A stretch of 18,203 bases of DNA from CAZTAR01 sp043813895 (GTDB taxonomy: Bacteria > Planctomycetota > Phycisphaerae > UBA1845 > UTPLA1): assembly GCA_043813895.1 (NCBI GenBank), contig JBDRKQ010000052.1, positions 1 to 18,203 of the forward strand, read 5' to 3'. Position 1 is the stretch's first letter. Every line of letters begins with the position of its first letter. The notes beneath the pieces were generated by a model. The model was not told where the DNA came from. It made no database searches and saw nothing but the letters and a program-made list of their open reading frames with translations. The translations under genes and the position numbers were made by a program. Shown here piece after piece: positions 1 through 6,478 of the stretch.

Positions 1-485
1 TCGAGGCAATCGTGGATCGAAACGACCTGCTGGCCGATTCGCTGCTCGGTCACGGCGAAGAGACGTTTCTCGGCGTCGTCGAGAAGTTGTGCCGCGGGCT
101 CCCGGTGGTCGTAGGCGGTCTGGAGGATCTCGGCGCTGCACTGGATGAGGTCGCGGAGAAACGATTTGTCCCGGACGATGTGGGCGTAGTATTCGCTGTT
201 CGCGGAAGAGGGGACGGAGTTCGCCAGATCGATCAGGTAATCTCGCCCCCCGATCGCATCAAGCTGGCCTCGACGGCGAAGCTCGTCCTCCAGGATGACA
301 ATGTCGATCGGCTTGTTCTCTTCGTAGAGATCCAGCAGCGTCTCGAAGAGCAGCCGGTGGTCGGGGCGATAGAGCCGATGGGCCTGGTCCCGCGAGATGA
401 TCTGCAAGACCAAACCGATGGCGTCCTTGTCGAGCAGCATGGAGCCGAGCAGGCTCATCTCGGCTTCGAGATCCTGCGGCGGCAC
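1..485 (-). CDS. dnaB: Replicative DNA helicase DnaB, N-terminal part (partial, runs off window)
   Basis: The minus-strand frame is open from the rplI end to base 1 and translates to about 161 residues opening PPQDLEAEMSLLGSMLLD, the hallmark of the DnaB N-terminal domain. Further typical blocks follow (HRLLFETLLDLYEENKPID, LIDLANSVPSSANSEYYA, and a DDAEKRLFAVTEQ linker). Only the N-terminal primase-interaction domain and the start of the linker are inside; the RecA-like ATPase domain would lie left of base 1. DnaB is the hexameric helicase that unwinds the replication fork. The start is unusual: no ATG precedes the conserved core. The nearest conventional codon is GTG at 485-483, with an AGG directly abutting it and no useful Shine-Dalgarno spacing. 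An ATC at 500-498 has GGGAGG about 9 nt upstream and would add IAAGR. The position after rplI is the classic rpsF-ssb-rpsR-rplI-dnaB order. Family identification is very secure, the start is not. Confidence 0.93.
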   Translation of the reverse strand, partial: MPPQDLEAEMSLLGSMLLDKDAIGLVLQIISRDQAHRLYRPDHRLLFETLLDLYEENKPIDIVILEDELRRRGQLDAIGGRDYLIDLANSVPSSANSEYYAHIVRDKSFLRDLIQCSAEILQTAYDHREPAAQLLDDAEKRLFAVTEQRIGQQVVSIHDCL

Positions 486-504
486 CCTGCCGGCTGCGAT
501 TGGA

Positions 505-1083
505 TCAGTCCTCCCGATCCCCGGCGTCGTCGGCTCCGTCCGGCCGGATTCCGACGATGGCATCGTCGCCCGCGACATTGGCGGTCTCCTCGTCCGGGCC
601 GACTTCGGCATCGGCGTTTTCTTCGAGATCTCCCGCGGCCTTTTCGGCCACGACCCACAACTTGATCTCTGCGCTGACGTCCTCGGAAAGAACGATCGGC
701 ACCTCGATCGCGCCGACTTCCTTGATATTCGTGGACATCTTGATCTGGTCGGGATGGACGGAGTGTCCCTCTTCCATCAGTGCGCGGGAGATCTCGCGCG
801 GCCCGACAGAGCCATAAAGATGGCCCTCGGGATTGCAGGCGGCGCTGATCGTGACCTCCACGCCGCTGAGCCGATCACGCATGGACAGGAGGAAAGCGTG
901 CCTCCGTTCGCGATCCGCGGCTGCCGCCTTCTTATCTGCCTCAATCGTCTTGAGGTTCGCCTTGGTCGGCTTGAGGGCGAGGTGGTGAGGCAGCAGATAG
1001 TTGCGCGCGTGGCCGGACGAGACGTCGACGATGTCGCCGCACAGGCCCAGGTTCGAGATGTCCTTTCGCAACAACAGTTTCAT
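505..1083 (-). CDS. rplI: 50S ribosomal protein bL9
   Basis: 192 residues. The N-terminal domain shows the L9 signature (MKLLLRKDISNLG, then GDIVDVSSGHARNYLLP around residues 17-32), a Lys/Ala-rich connecting helix at about 40-65, and a C-terminal RNA-binding domain ending near residue 148. bL9 is usually about 150 residues. The last 40 or so are an extra acidic, low-complexity tail (many Asp, Glu, Ala, Gly). The ATG at 1083 was chosen over an upstream in-frame extension because it matches the family N-terminus and has TAGGAG a suitable distance upstream. The gene starts 11 nt after the rpsR stop and is followed immediately by dnaB, so the three are very probably cotranscribed. bL9 binds 23S rRNA domain V at the base of the L1 stalk. 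The extended tail is seen directly; its role is unknown. Confidence 0.96.
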   Translation of the reverse strand: MKLLLRKDISNLGLCGDIVDVSSGHARNYLLPHHLALKPTKANLKTIEADKKAAAADRERRHAFLLSMRDRLSGVEVTISAACNPEGHLYGSVGPREISRALMEEGHSVHPDQIKMSTNIKEVGAIEVPIVLSEDVSAEIKLWVVAEKAAGDLEENADAEVGPDEETANVAGDDAIVGIRPDGADDAGDRED

Positions 1084-1094
1084 AATGACGGCTC

Positions 1095-1361
1095 CTATCC
1101 ACAATACGGCATGAATGCGAGGAAACGGGCACGCTTGAGGGCCCGTCGCGCCTCGCGCTGATGTTTCGCACAGTTGCCGCTTCGCTTTCGGGCAAACTGC
1201 CTGCCCTGGTTAGTCACGAGCTTGTGCAACGCACCCAGATCCTTGTAGTCAATCTCGGGTGTTTTCTCTCTGCAGAAGCGACACTTCGAGACCTCTCGGG
1301 GCCGCAGCTTCTTCCGCCTCTTCAGCATTGCGTTTTTGGGCTTAAGCCTTCGTCCTGGCAT
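1095..1361 (-). CDS. rpsR: 30S ribosomal protein bS18, zinc-binding (Cys+) type
   Basis: 88 residues, strongly basic, with the S18 core (IDYKDLGALHKLVTNQGR, then an RxxxNCAKHQREARRALKRARFLAF block). Cysteines C27 and C30 (CRFC) plus C64 and H67 (CAKH) form a CxxC...CxxH pattern, the Cys+ form of bS18 expected to bind zinc. An additional Cys sits next to the C-terminus. The ATG at 1361 has an AAAGG Shine-Dalgarno at good spacing; M12 is a possible internal alternative. bS18 pairs with bS6 on the small-subunit platform, and rpsF lies two genes upstream with ssb between, the usual order. Identification is secure. Confidence 0.96.
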   Translation of the reverse strand: MPGRRLKPKNAMLKRRKKLRPREVSKCRFCREKTPEIDYKDLGALHKLVTNQGRQFARKRSGNCAKHQREARRALKRARFLAFMPYCG

Positions 1362-1396
1362 TGGGTTGCCTTTCTATCAACAACACACTCTTGGAC

Positions 1397-1855
1397 CTAG
1401 AACGGAATATCGTCTCCATCCTGCGAAACATCATCAATGGGCGGTCGAGAATCCTCTCTCGCAGGTGCGCCGGCGGTACTGGATTGGCTCCGTGGAGCGC
1501 CACCGCCCCCTCCGCCGCCCGGTGGACCGCCGAGGAACTGGAACGTGTCCGCGACAACGGAGAGCTTGCTCCGTTTCTGACCTTCCTTACTCTCCCACTG
1601 GTGAAACTTGAGGCGGCCCTCCAACAAGAGCGGCCGGCCCTTGCCCATGTACTGGTTGAGGGTCTCGGCCTGCCGGCCGAACGCGCTGCAGTCCACAAAG
1701 CAGGTCTCCTCCCGCATCTCCCCAGTCTGCTTGTCCTTCCACTTTCGGTTGATCGCCATGCCGAATTCGCACACGGGCAAGCCGCTCGGTAGGTAGGAGA
1801 GCTGTGGGTCGCGTGTCAGGTTGCCCGCCAGAATCACTTTGTTGAAGTTCGCCAT
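1397..1855 (-). CDS. ssb: Single-stranded DNA-binding protein SSB
   Basis: 152 residues. The OB fold occupies about residues 1-110 (MANFNKVILAGNLTRDP, then CFVDCSAFGRQAETLNQYMGKG and LLLEGRLKFHQW). A flexible Gly/Pro/Ser linker with a run of seven glycines follows, then the acidic tip DGDDIPF, the canonical tail by which SSB recruits replication and repair proteins. The frame runs open 45 codons further upstream, but that stretch is a repeat element, so the ATG at 1855 is chosen; GGAG lies about 9 nt before it. SSB coats ssDNA as a tetramer. It sits between rpsF and rpsR, with an unusually long 158-nt gap to rpsF that is filled by a paired-hairpin repeat. Length and all motifs are normal. Confidence 0.97.
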   Translation of the reverse strand: MANFNKVILAGNLTRDPQLSYLPSGLPVCEFGMAINRKWKDKQTGEMREETCFVDCSAFGRQAETLNQYMGKGRPLLLEGRLKFHQWESKEGQKRSKLSVVADTFQFLGGPPGGGGGGGAPRSQSSTAGAPAREDSRPPIDDVSQDGDDIPF

Positions 1856-1890
1856 GATTGAATCGCTCCGCGTCGCGGGTCGGCTAAGAG

Positions 1891-2004
1891 ACTGTTTCAC
1901 AGCCCCTTGTGGCACCGGCGTCTCACCGGTGGATTGAATAATCCGCTCAATATCCGCTCGCTTTTCTTCACAGGCCGAGGCCTGTGCCACAGTCTTCGAA
2001 ACAG
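1891..2004. repeat. REPIN-like paired-hairpin element between rpsF and ssb
   Basis: Two inverted hairpin arms share a GTGGCAC head. The left arm is GTGGCAC at 1909-1915, with hairpin CACCGG / CCGGTG (1913-1918, 1926-1931). The right arm is hairpin CACAGGC / GCCTGTG (1969-1975, 1980-1986), ending GTGCCAC at 1984-1990. An outer inverted pair CTGTTTC (1892-1898) / GAAACAG (1998-2004) encloses both. The layout matches elements near 7133 and 16104, and the left core matches the copies inside scpA. Its position inside an operon means it is probably transcribed as a structured RNA spacer between rpsF and ssb. Confidence 0.75.
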
Positions 2005-2013
2005 CTCCTGAGC

Positions 2014-2514
2014 CTATTCCGCCTCAGCAGAATCAGGAGCATCATCGTCGGACAGCTCGTCCGTGTCCGCTTCTTTGAAACTCGGTCTGCCCCTGTCCGT
2101 TCGTGGACCACCGAATTGGCTTCTGCCGTCCGGCGGACCGCTTCTCGGCCTGGCCGACCACTCGTCGCTCCGGACGGGGACCTTCGGCGGCGGCTCAGCG
2201 CTGAGCGCTGTCTGGACCATCTCGGGCGTCATCTTGTCTCTGCGGATGAGCAGGAGCCTGACGGCCTGTTCGCTGAGCTGGACATCTCGCTCCAAACCGT
2301 TGACTCGGTCCGGTTCGGCCTCGAAGAAGGACAAGGCGTACAGCCCTCGCTTGAGCTGGCCGATCGGGTAGGCCAGTTTGCGCTCGCCCCAATTCGTGAT
2401 GCCGAGGACCTTCCCACCGGCGCGATCGAGAATTCGGTTGATCTCGGCCTCGGCATCAGGCCAGTTCGACGCCAGCGCCGGGTCCATCAGAAACATTGCC
2501 TCATAGGTTTTCAC
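2014..2514 (-). CDS. rpsF: 30S ribosomal protein bS6 with long C-terminal extension
   Basis: 166 residues. Residues 1-100 are a complete bS6 ferredoxin-like fold (MKTYEAMFLMDP, then GGKVLGITNWGERKLAYPI and LKRGLYALSFFEA). Typical bS6 is about 95-135 residues. The remaining 60 residues are low-complexity, first Arg/Pro/Gly-rich and then acidic (many Asp and Glu, ending DSAEAE). The start is a GTG at 2514-2512, preceded by GGAG at 9 nt spacing; it precisely matches the family N-terminus. bS6 binds bS18 on the 30S platform. The gene begins the rpsF-ssb-rpsR-rplI block, 62 nt after pth. A small GC-rich hairpin (2534-2549) lies just upstream of the ribosome-binding site. Acidic S6 tails are glutamylated by RimK in some bacteria; whether that applies here is not visible. 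Confidence 0.95.
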   Translation of the reverse strand: MKTYEAMFLMDPALASNWPDAEAEINRILDRAGGKVLGITNWGERKLAYPIGQLKRGLYALSFFEAEPDRVNGLERDVQLSEQAVRLLLIRRDKMTPEMVQTALSAEPPPKVPVRSDEWSARPRSGPPDGRSQFGGPRTDRGRPSFKEADTDELSDDDAPDSAEAE

Positions 2515-2576
2515 GGATCGTTACTCCTTGACGAGGGCCTTGGCGCCCTTCTCCGCCGGGTGGCCGCCGAGTCTTC

Positions 2577-3149
2577 CTAATCCTCGGAAGCCGACCTGTT
2601 GGTTTGATTCATCGCCGCGTCAATACCCTCGCGCATCCAACATTCGGCCGCGTCCGCGGCCCGGACAAGCGCTTCGTCAGCCTGCTGCTCTTCACCGGCC
2701 GCGAACGGTTCGAGGACATAGGCGGCCACATCGCCACGCGCCGGCCGGCCGATGCCGATTCTCAAGCGGGCAACTTCCTCGGACCCCAGGTGGTGCAGGA
2801 TGTCGCCCAGCCCTTTCTGCCCTCCGGCCGAACCCTTGAGCCGCATCCGCAGCTTGGCGAGCGGAAGGTCCACATCGTCCGACACGATGAGGACGTCCTC
2901 CAGGGAACACTGAAAAAACGCGATTGCCGCAACAACACTCTTCCCGCTTAGATTCATGTAGGTCATCGGTCTGAGCAAGACGACCCGATGGCCGCCCACC
3001 TGTCCCTTGACCACAAGTCCCTGAAACTTGTTACGCCATTCGCCCAGTTGCCATCGCTCGCACAGCAGTTCGGCGACGCGGAAGCCGACGTTATGCCGTG
3101 TCCGGACGTATTGCCGGCCCGGGTTTCCCAATCCGACAATCAGCTTCAT
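2577..3149 (-). CDS. pth: Peptidyl-tRNA hydrolase
   Basis: 190 residues, the normal Pth length. Motifs include MKLIVGLGNPGRQY (N9), TRHNVGF with catalytic H19, RPMTYMNLSG (N66), VSDDVDLP (D91/D92) and KGSAGGQKGLGDI. Pth hydrolyses the ester bond of peptidyl-tRNAs released by drop-off, recycling tRNA in the cytoplasm. The residue equivalent to the E. coli Asn114 position appears as Lys (GGQKG instead of GGHNG), a substitution in a substrate-binding position; His19 is intact, so activity is expected. The start ATG at 3149 fits the family start, although no clear Shine-Dalgarno is seen. It lies 23 nt after rplY; rplY-pth is a very common bacterial pair. Confidence 0.95.
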   Translation of the reverse strand: MKLIVGLGNPGRQYVRTRHNVGFRVAELLCERWQLGEWRNKFQGLVVKGQVGGHRVVLLRPMTYMNLSGKSVVAAIAFFQCSLEDVLIVSDDVDLPLAKLRMRLKGSAGGQKGLGDILHHLGSEEVARLRIGIGRPARGDVAAYVLEPFAAGEEQQADEALVRAADAAECWMREGIDAAMNQTNRSASED

Positions 3150-3172
3150 CGGTTCACGCGGGCTCGCGAGCG

Positions 3173-3841
3173 CTAGGACTCAGCCTGCGGTTTCTCCTCG
3201 TCCCCCTTGCCCTTGGTAATCACTTCGGGCTCGCCGGCGCCCGCCGCCGGGGCCTCGCCAGCAGCCGCATCCGCAGCCACTTCCTCTTCCTCCTGCACGA
3301 GGGGCTCGCGCACCGTAGCGACGACTGTCTCAGGATCGCTAGTCGCGACGTGCCCTTCATCGAACGCAAGATCCTTCACGTGAAGGACATCGTCGATCGC
3401 AAGGTCACTCACGTCGACGCGGATCTTCTCGGGGATATTCATCGCCGGGCATTCGATCTCGATCTCGGCCAGTTCTTGATGCAAAACGCCGCCCTCCGCG
3501 ACACCCTTGGCTTGGCCGCGAAGCTCGATCTGGACATGCACCTTGACGCGCTCGTCTAGACGGACGCGGGTGAAATCCACGTGGAGCAGCTTGATGCCCA
3601 GGTGGTCGTATTGCGCGTCCTTGAACAGGCACGGCTGAACCTCCCCGTTCAGGTCGAGGTTGACAACATGCGCACCGTGTTCCAGGTTCAACTCGACATC
3701 ATGATAATCGAGCGTCAGCGACAACGGATCGGTCTTGTGGCCGTAGACGATGGCCGGCAGCTTGCCGGCAAGCCTCAGCCTCTTGGCCGCGCGGGTTCCA
3801 GCTGCCTTGCGCGGTTCGCCTTTGAGCGTTGGAATATCCAT
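3173..3841 (-). CDS. rplY: 50S ribosomal protein bL25, long CTC/TL5 form
   Basis: 222 residues, the two-domain CTC form. The N-terminal 5S rRNA-binding L25 domain is at about 1-95 (GTRAAKRLRLAGKLPAIVYGH). The C-terminal TL5 beta domain is at about 96-183 (VHVQIELRGQAKGVAEGGVLHQ, then ECPAMNIPEKIRVDVSDLAIDDVLHVKDL). An acidic Ala/Glu-rich tail completes it. The ATG at 3841 is taken as the start; a GTG one codon earlier is the alternative. GAGG lies 8 nt upstream and overlaps the end of prs, whose stop is 10 nt away, suggesting translational coupling. CTC-type L25 binds the loop E region of 5S rRNA. Identification is secure. Confidence 0.95.
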   Translation of the reverse strand: MDIPTLKGEPRKAAGTRAAKRLRLAGKLPAIVYGHKTDPLSLTLDYHDVELNLEHGAHVVNLDLNGEVQPCLFKDAQYDHLGIKLLHVDFTRVRLDERVKVHVQIELRGQAKGVAEGGVLHQELAEIEIECPAMNIPEKIRVDVSDLAIDDVLHVKDLAFDEGHVATSDPETVVATVREPLVQEEEEVAADAAAGEAPAAGAGEPEVITKGKGDEEKPQAES

Positions 3842-3851
3842 CACATCATCC

Positions 3852-4811
3852 TCATGACCTGTTGAACAAGCTGCTAATAGATTGGTGTTTGTGAATCCTC
3901 GCGATCGCCTCGCCCAGGATGTCGGCCACTGTGAGCACGACCAGATTCGGCAGACGTTTGCGCGCTTGGTCAGACAAAGGGATCGTATTTGTTACCGCGA
4001 TTTCGTTAAACGGCGCCTGTTCCAAGCGCTCGAAAGCGGGTCCGGCAAAAACAGGATGTGTCGCCGCTCCGCGAATACTGCGGGCGCCCCGTTTCTTGAC
4101 GATTCGGGCGGCCTCACTGACCGTGCCTGCGGTGGCGATCATGTCGTCGATCATCAGGACGTCGCGCCCTTCGACATCACCAATAATATTCTCGATCACG
4201 GCGTTGCTGCCGGAGATGCGCCGTTTGTCGATAACAGCCAGGTCACACCCCATCCGCTCGGCATAGGAACGGGAGCGTTTCATGGTACCGACATCGGGGC
4301 TGACGATGGTGAGCTTCTCATAATCGAGACTCTGAAAGTGCCGGAAGAAAGCGGGCGAAGCCTGCAAGTGATCGACGGGAATGTCGAAAAAACCCTGGAT
4401 CTGCGGGGCGTGAAGATCCATGGTCAATACACGGTTGGCGCCCGCCTCGCGGATGAGGTTGCTGACCATCTTGGCGGTAATGGGGGTTCGGCCTTCGTCC
4501 TTTCGATCCTGCCGGGCGTAACCGAAATAGGGCAATACGGCGGTAATCCTCCTGGCGGAAGCACGTCGCAGGCAATCCATGAAAATCAGGAGCTCAATCA
4601 GATTGTCGTTGACCGGGCGACACGTGGACTGGACGACGAAGACATCGCGCCCGCGGACGTCATCATGAAGCTTGACGAATATCTCGCCATCGGGGAACGT
4701 CTCGATCTCCGCCCGACCCGGCCGTACATCCAGATAATCGCAAATGGCACCGGTCAGGGCGGAATTCGACCTACCGCTGAATACCTTAATTTCATCGACC
4801 GGGTTTGTCAT
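3852..4811 (-). CDS. prs: Ribose-phosphate pyrophosphokinase (PRPP synthetase)
   Basis: 319 residues, normal for class I PRPP synthetase. Visible motifs: KVFSGRSN, ETFPDGEIFVKL, VLPYFGYARQDRK (about 92-104, ATP-binding flexible loop), TMDLHAPQIQGFFDIPVDHL (metal/ATP site), and the ribose-5-phosphate loop IDDMIATAGT (221-230). Ala226 stands where E. coli has Asp (DDMIDTGGT). The enzyme makes PRPP from ribose-5-phosphate and ATP for purine, pyrimidine, His, Trp and NAD synthesis. Start ATG 4811 has AGGAG 5 nt upstream, overlapping the glmU stop region; the gap to glmU is 9 nt and to rplY 10 nt. The order glmU-prs-rplY-pth is a widespread bacterial operon. Confidence 0.97.
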   Translation of the reverse strand: MTNPVDEIKVFSGRSNSALTGAICDYLDVRPGRAEIETFPDGEIFVKLHDDVRGRDVFVVQSTCRPVNDNLIELLIFMDCLRRASARRITAVLPYFGYARQDRKDEGRTPITAKMVSNLIREAGANRVLTMDLHAPQIQGFFDIPVDHLQASPAFFRHFQSLDYEKLTIVSPDVGTMKRSRSYAERMGCDLAVIDKRRISGSNAVIENIIGDVEGRDVLMIDDMIATAGTVSEAARIVKKRGARSIRGAATHPVFAGPAFERLEQAPFNEIAVTNTIPLSDQARKRLPNLVVLTVADILGEAIARIHKHQSISSLFNRS

Positions 4812-4820
4812 GCGAACTCC

Positions 4821-5927
4821 TCACCTGCAACCAGCCTGGGCAGGGGGCTTGCGAACCACTTGCGCATCCTTGTTCCCGGCGGAATTGGAACGAGCCCGCG
4901 GATTGGCCGTCGTGTCGAAGGCGTCCAGTCGGCCGGGGCCGACAACCGTGCCGTCCGCGACCACGGCGGCGTCGGCCACATAGGCATATGGACCGACAGT
5001 GCAGCCGGCGCCGATTCGAGCGCTTCCCTCGATGTAGCTGAAAGGCTTGACGATGGTCTCAGAACCGATCCGCGAACGGCTGTCAATCCACGTGTTCTCC
5101 GGATCGACGATCGTCACGCCGCAGTCCATCCATCCGACCTGGATGCGCCGCTGCATGAGCCGCGTGATGTCGGCAAGGTCTGCCTGCGAGTTGATACCCA
5201 CGGCGTCGCCGGGCGGCACGGATGTCATAGCGGAGACAAGCTTGCCGTTCCCGCGAATGATCGCAAGGGCGTCCGTAATGTAGAACTCGCCTTTGGCGTT
5301 GTCGGGCTTGATCCTCGGCAACGCCTCGAAGAGGGCCGCGGCGCCGAAGCAGTAGTAGCTCGGGTTGACCTCGCTGACCTCGATTTGCTCGGGGGTACAA
5401 TCGCGGTGTTCGACAATCTTCTCGAACGCGCCGTCGACGTCTCGGATAATCCGGCCATAACCGAACGGATCATCCAGGACGGTGGTCGCAATCGAGGCCG
5501 CGGCGCCGGCCAAGTGATGGTTGTCCAAAAGCTCTCGGAGCGTCGCGGAGCGGATCATCGGCATGTCGCCTGCAATGACAACGATGTCGCCGGAGAAGCC
5601 TGTCAGGGCGTCGGCGCACATGGATACGGCGTGGCCGGTCCCGTGTTGCTCGCGCTGCTCGACGAAGTGGATGCCGGGCTCGCGCGAGAAGGCGTCGGTG
5701 ATGATCTCCTTCCCGAATCCGACGACAACGTAGCAGTCTGTGATTCCCGCGTCCCGGCAGGCGTCAAGGACGAAAGCAAGCATGGGTCTGCCGCAGATGT
5801 CGTGCATGACCTTGGGCAGGTTCGTCTTCATGCGTGTGGATCTGCCCGCGGCCAGGATGACGGCAGCCGCGCGGGGCTGCGTGGAATCCGCTCGCCGTGA
5901 TGCTACTTGATTGGCTTCGTCCGTCAT
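4821..5927 (-). CDS. glmU: N-acetylglucosamine-1-phosphate uridylyltransferase, GlmU-like, acetyltransferase domain mostly missing
   Basis: 368 residues against about 450-460 for bifunctional GlmU. The N-terminal nucleotidyltransferase domain is complete: LAAGRSTRMKTNLPKVMHDI (25-44), EQREQHGTGHAV (90-101), AGDMPMI (119-125), SEVNPSYYCFGAAALFEAL, GEFYITDALAI (213-223). After residue 268 only three or four left-handed beta-helix hexapeptide turns follow (to about 335), then an unrelated basic tail. The rest of the helix, which carries the acetyltransferase histidine, is absent. prs begins 9 nt later, so no missing part lies just downstream in another frame. Expected activity is UDP-GlcNAc formation from UTP and GlcNAc-1-P; GlcN-1-P acetylation must come from elsewhere. 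ATG 5927 is preferred; an in-frame ATG at 5948 directly abuts a hairpin and has no ribosome-binding site. Confidence 0.85.
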   Translation of the reverse strand: MTDEANQVASRRADSTQPRAAAVILAAGRSTRMKTNLPKVMHDICGRPMLAFVLDACRDAGITDCYVVVGFGKEIITDAFSREPGIHFVEQREQHGTGHAVSMCADALTGFSGDIVVIAGDMPMIRSATLRELLDNHHLAGAAASIATTVLDDPFGYGRIIRDVDGAFEKIVEHRDCTPEQIEVSEVNPSYYCFGAAALFEALPRIKPDNAKGEFYITDALAIIRGNGKLVSAMTSVPPGDAVGINSQADLADITRLMQRRIQVGWMDCGVTIVDPENTWIDSRSRIGSETIVKPFSYIEGSARIGAGCTVGPYAYVADAAVVADGTVVGPGRLDAFDTTANPRARSNSAGNKDAQVVRKPPAQAGCR

Positions 5928-5950
5928 GATGTACAAGACTTCCTGCATAG

Positions 5951-5973
5951 AAGGTGTGTCTCGGCCACACCTT
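5951..5973. other. Hairpin between tRNA-Gln and glmU
   Basis: AAGGTGTG (5951-5958) and CACACCTT (5966-5973) form a perfect 8-bp stem with a 7-nt loop. It lies 15 nt downstream of the tRNA 3' end and just before glmU. No T-run follows on the minus strand, so it is more likely an RNA processing or structural element than a terminator. It argues against use of the ATG at 5948. Confidence 0.5.
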
Positions 5974-5988
5974 GGACCAAACCGCGAA

Positions 5989-6059
5989 CTACCCGGCGAG
6001 GATTTGAACCTCGACTAGCAGTACCAAAAACTGCGGTGCTACCATTACACTACCGGGTA
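5989..6059 (-). tRNA. tRNA-Gln (anticodon UUG)
   Basis: A 71-nt cloverleaf can be folded by hand on the minus strand. The acceptor stem TACCCGG pairs with CCGGGTA (7 bp, with the U1-A72 pair typical of bacterial tRNA-Gln). The D arm is GTGT / GCAC with loop AATGGTA. The anticodon stem GCAGT / ACTGC has the 7-nt loop TTTTGGT, giving anticodon TTG at positions 34-36. A 4-nt variable loop TAGT follows, then the T arm CGAGG / CCTCG with loop TTCAAAT. The discriminator is G; the 3' CCA is not encoded (TTC follows). It reads CAA and, by wobble, CAG. It sits 61 nt upstream of the glmU start with a strong promoter about 240 nt before it, so it may be cotranscribed with glmU. Confidence 0.95.
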
Positions 6060-6296
6060 GTGGAGTAGCGCAAGTTGCGTGCGTCTGTTGAACCCGTCGG
6101 CCACCCAAGTGGGCGGGCGCGTTTTCCAAATCGGCCTGCATCGGCCAGACAAGACGCGGTGTCGATTGGGTCTTTCCCGGGGCTAGAGCATCCAGCCGCG
6201 TGCTGACATGCCCTCCGACCGCCACCGCACGAAGCGCCATCGGCCGGCCCCTTTTGGAGAGACATCAATGTATTCGCTCCCGGATCCTCCGAAAGC
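6060..6296 (-). other. Presumed untranslated leader upstream of tRNA-Gln (possible small RNA)
   Basis: This stretch lies between the predicted transcription start (about 6296) and the tRNA 5' end. No credible protein is seen: the one open frame (ATG 6240) runs straight through the tRNA and has no recognisable motif. The segment is GC-rich with several short complementary blocks. I could not match it to SRP RNA, RNase P RNA, tmRNA or 6S RNA by eye. A leader of more than 200 nt before a tRNA is long, so a small RNA here is possible but unsupported beyond position. Confidence 0.3.
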
Positions 6297-6302
6297 ACCG
6301 GC

Positions 6303-6331
6303 AGTCTAGCCGGATCACCCGTGCGTGTCAA
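6303..6331 (-). promoter_or_regulatory. Strong sigma70-like promoter upstream of tRNA-Gln
   Basis: On the minus strand a perfect -35 box TTGACA (6331-6326), a 17-bp spacer, and -10 box TAGACT (6308-6303; TA and final T conserved). Predicted start is near 6296, firing toward tRNA-Gln and glmU. It is the best consensus match in the window. Confidence 0.7.
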
Positions 6332-6430
6332 CGGGGAGTATCGGCGTCCCGCCGGTCGACGAGGTCGCAGCCCTGTGGTCAAGCCCGCGGAGACCCCGCG
6401 CTGGCGTTTGGGGCTCGGATCAGTCCCGCC

Positions 6431-6478
6431 GACCTGTGAATACCGTCAAGGTGGGCCGTTTACGGCACCTGACAGGTC
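6431..6478. other. Compound stem-loop downstream of dfr
   Basis: Three nested helices: GACCTGT (6431-6437) with ACAGGTC (6472-6478), AGGTG (6449-6453) with CACCT (6466-6470), and CCGT (6456-6459) with ACGG (6462-6465) around a 2-nt loop. An 11-nt asymmetric bulge lies on one side. It is about 37 nt past the dfr stop, with no T-run on either side. It may protect or end the thyA-dfr transcript, but is not a canonical intrinsic terminator. Confidence 0.4.

Noticed and set aside
2515..2576. Possible bS6:bS18 autoregulatory leader upstream of rpsF
   Set aside because: A small hairpin is present (2534-2549), but I could not identify the conserved bulge and CCG arrangement of the known S6:S18 motif with confidence.
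3882..5900. A 672-codon plus-strand open frame
   Set aside because: It lies wholly antisense to prs and glmU, both of which have complete family motifs; high-GC codon bias keeps the opposite frame open. No recognisable domain in its translation.
5989..6240. 83-codon minus-strand frame starting with ATG 6240
   Set aside because: It runs through the whole tRNA-Gln gene and shows no protein-like motif, so it is treated as non-coding leader.
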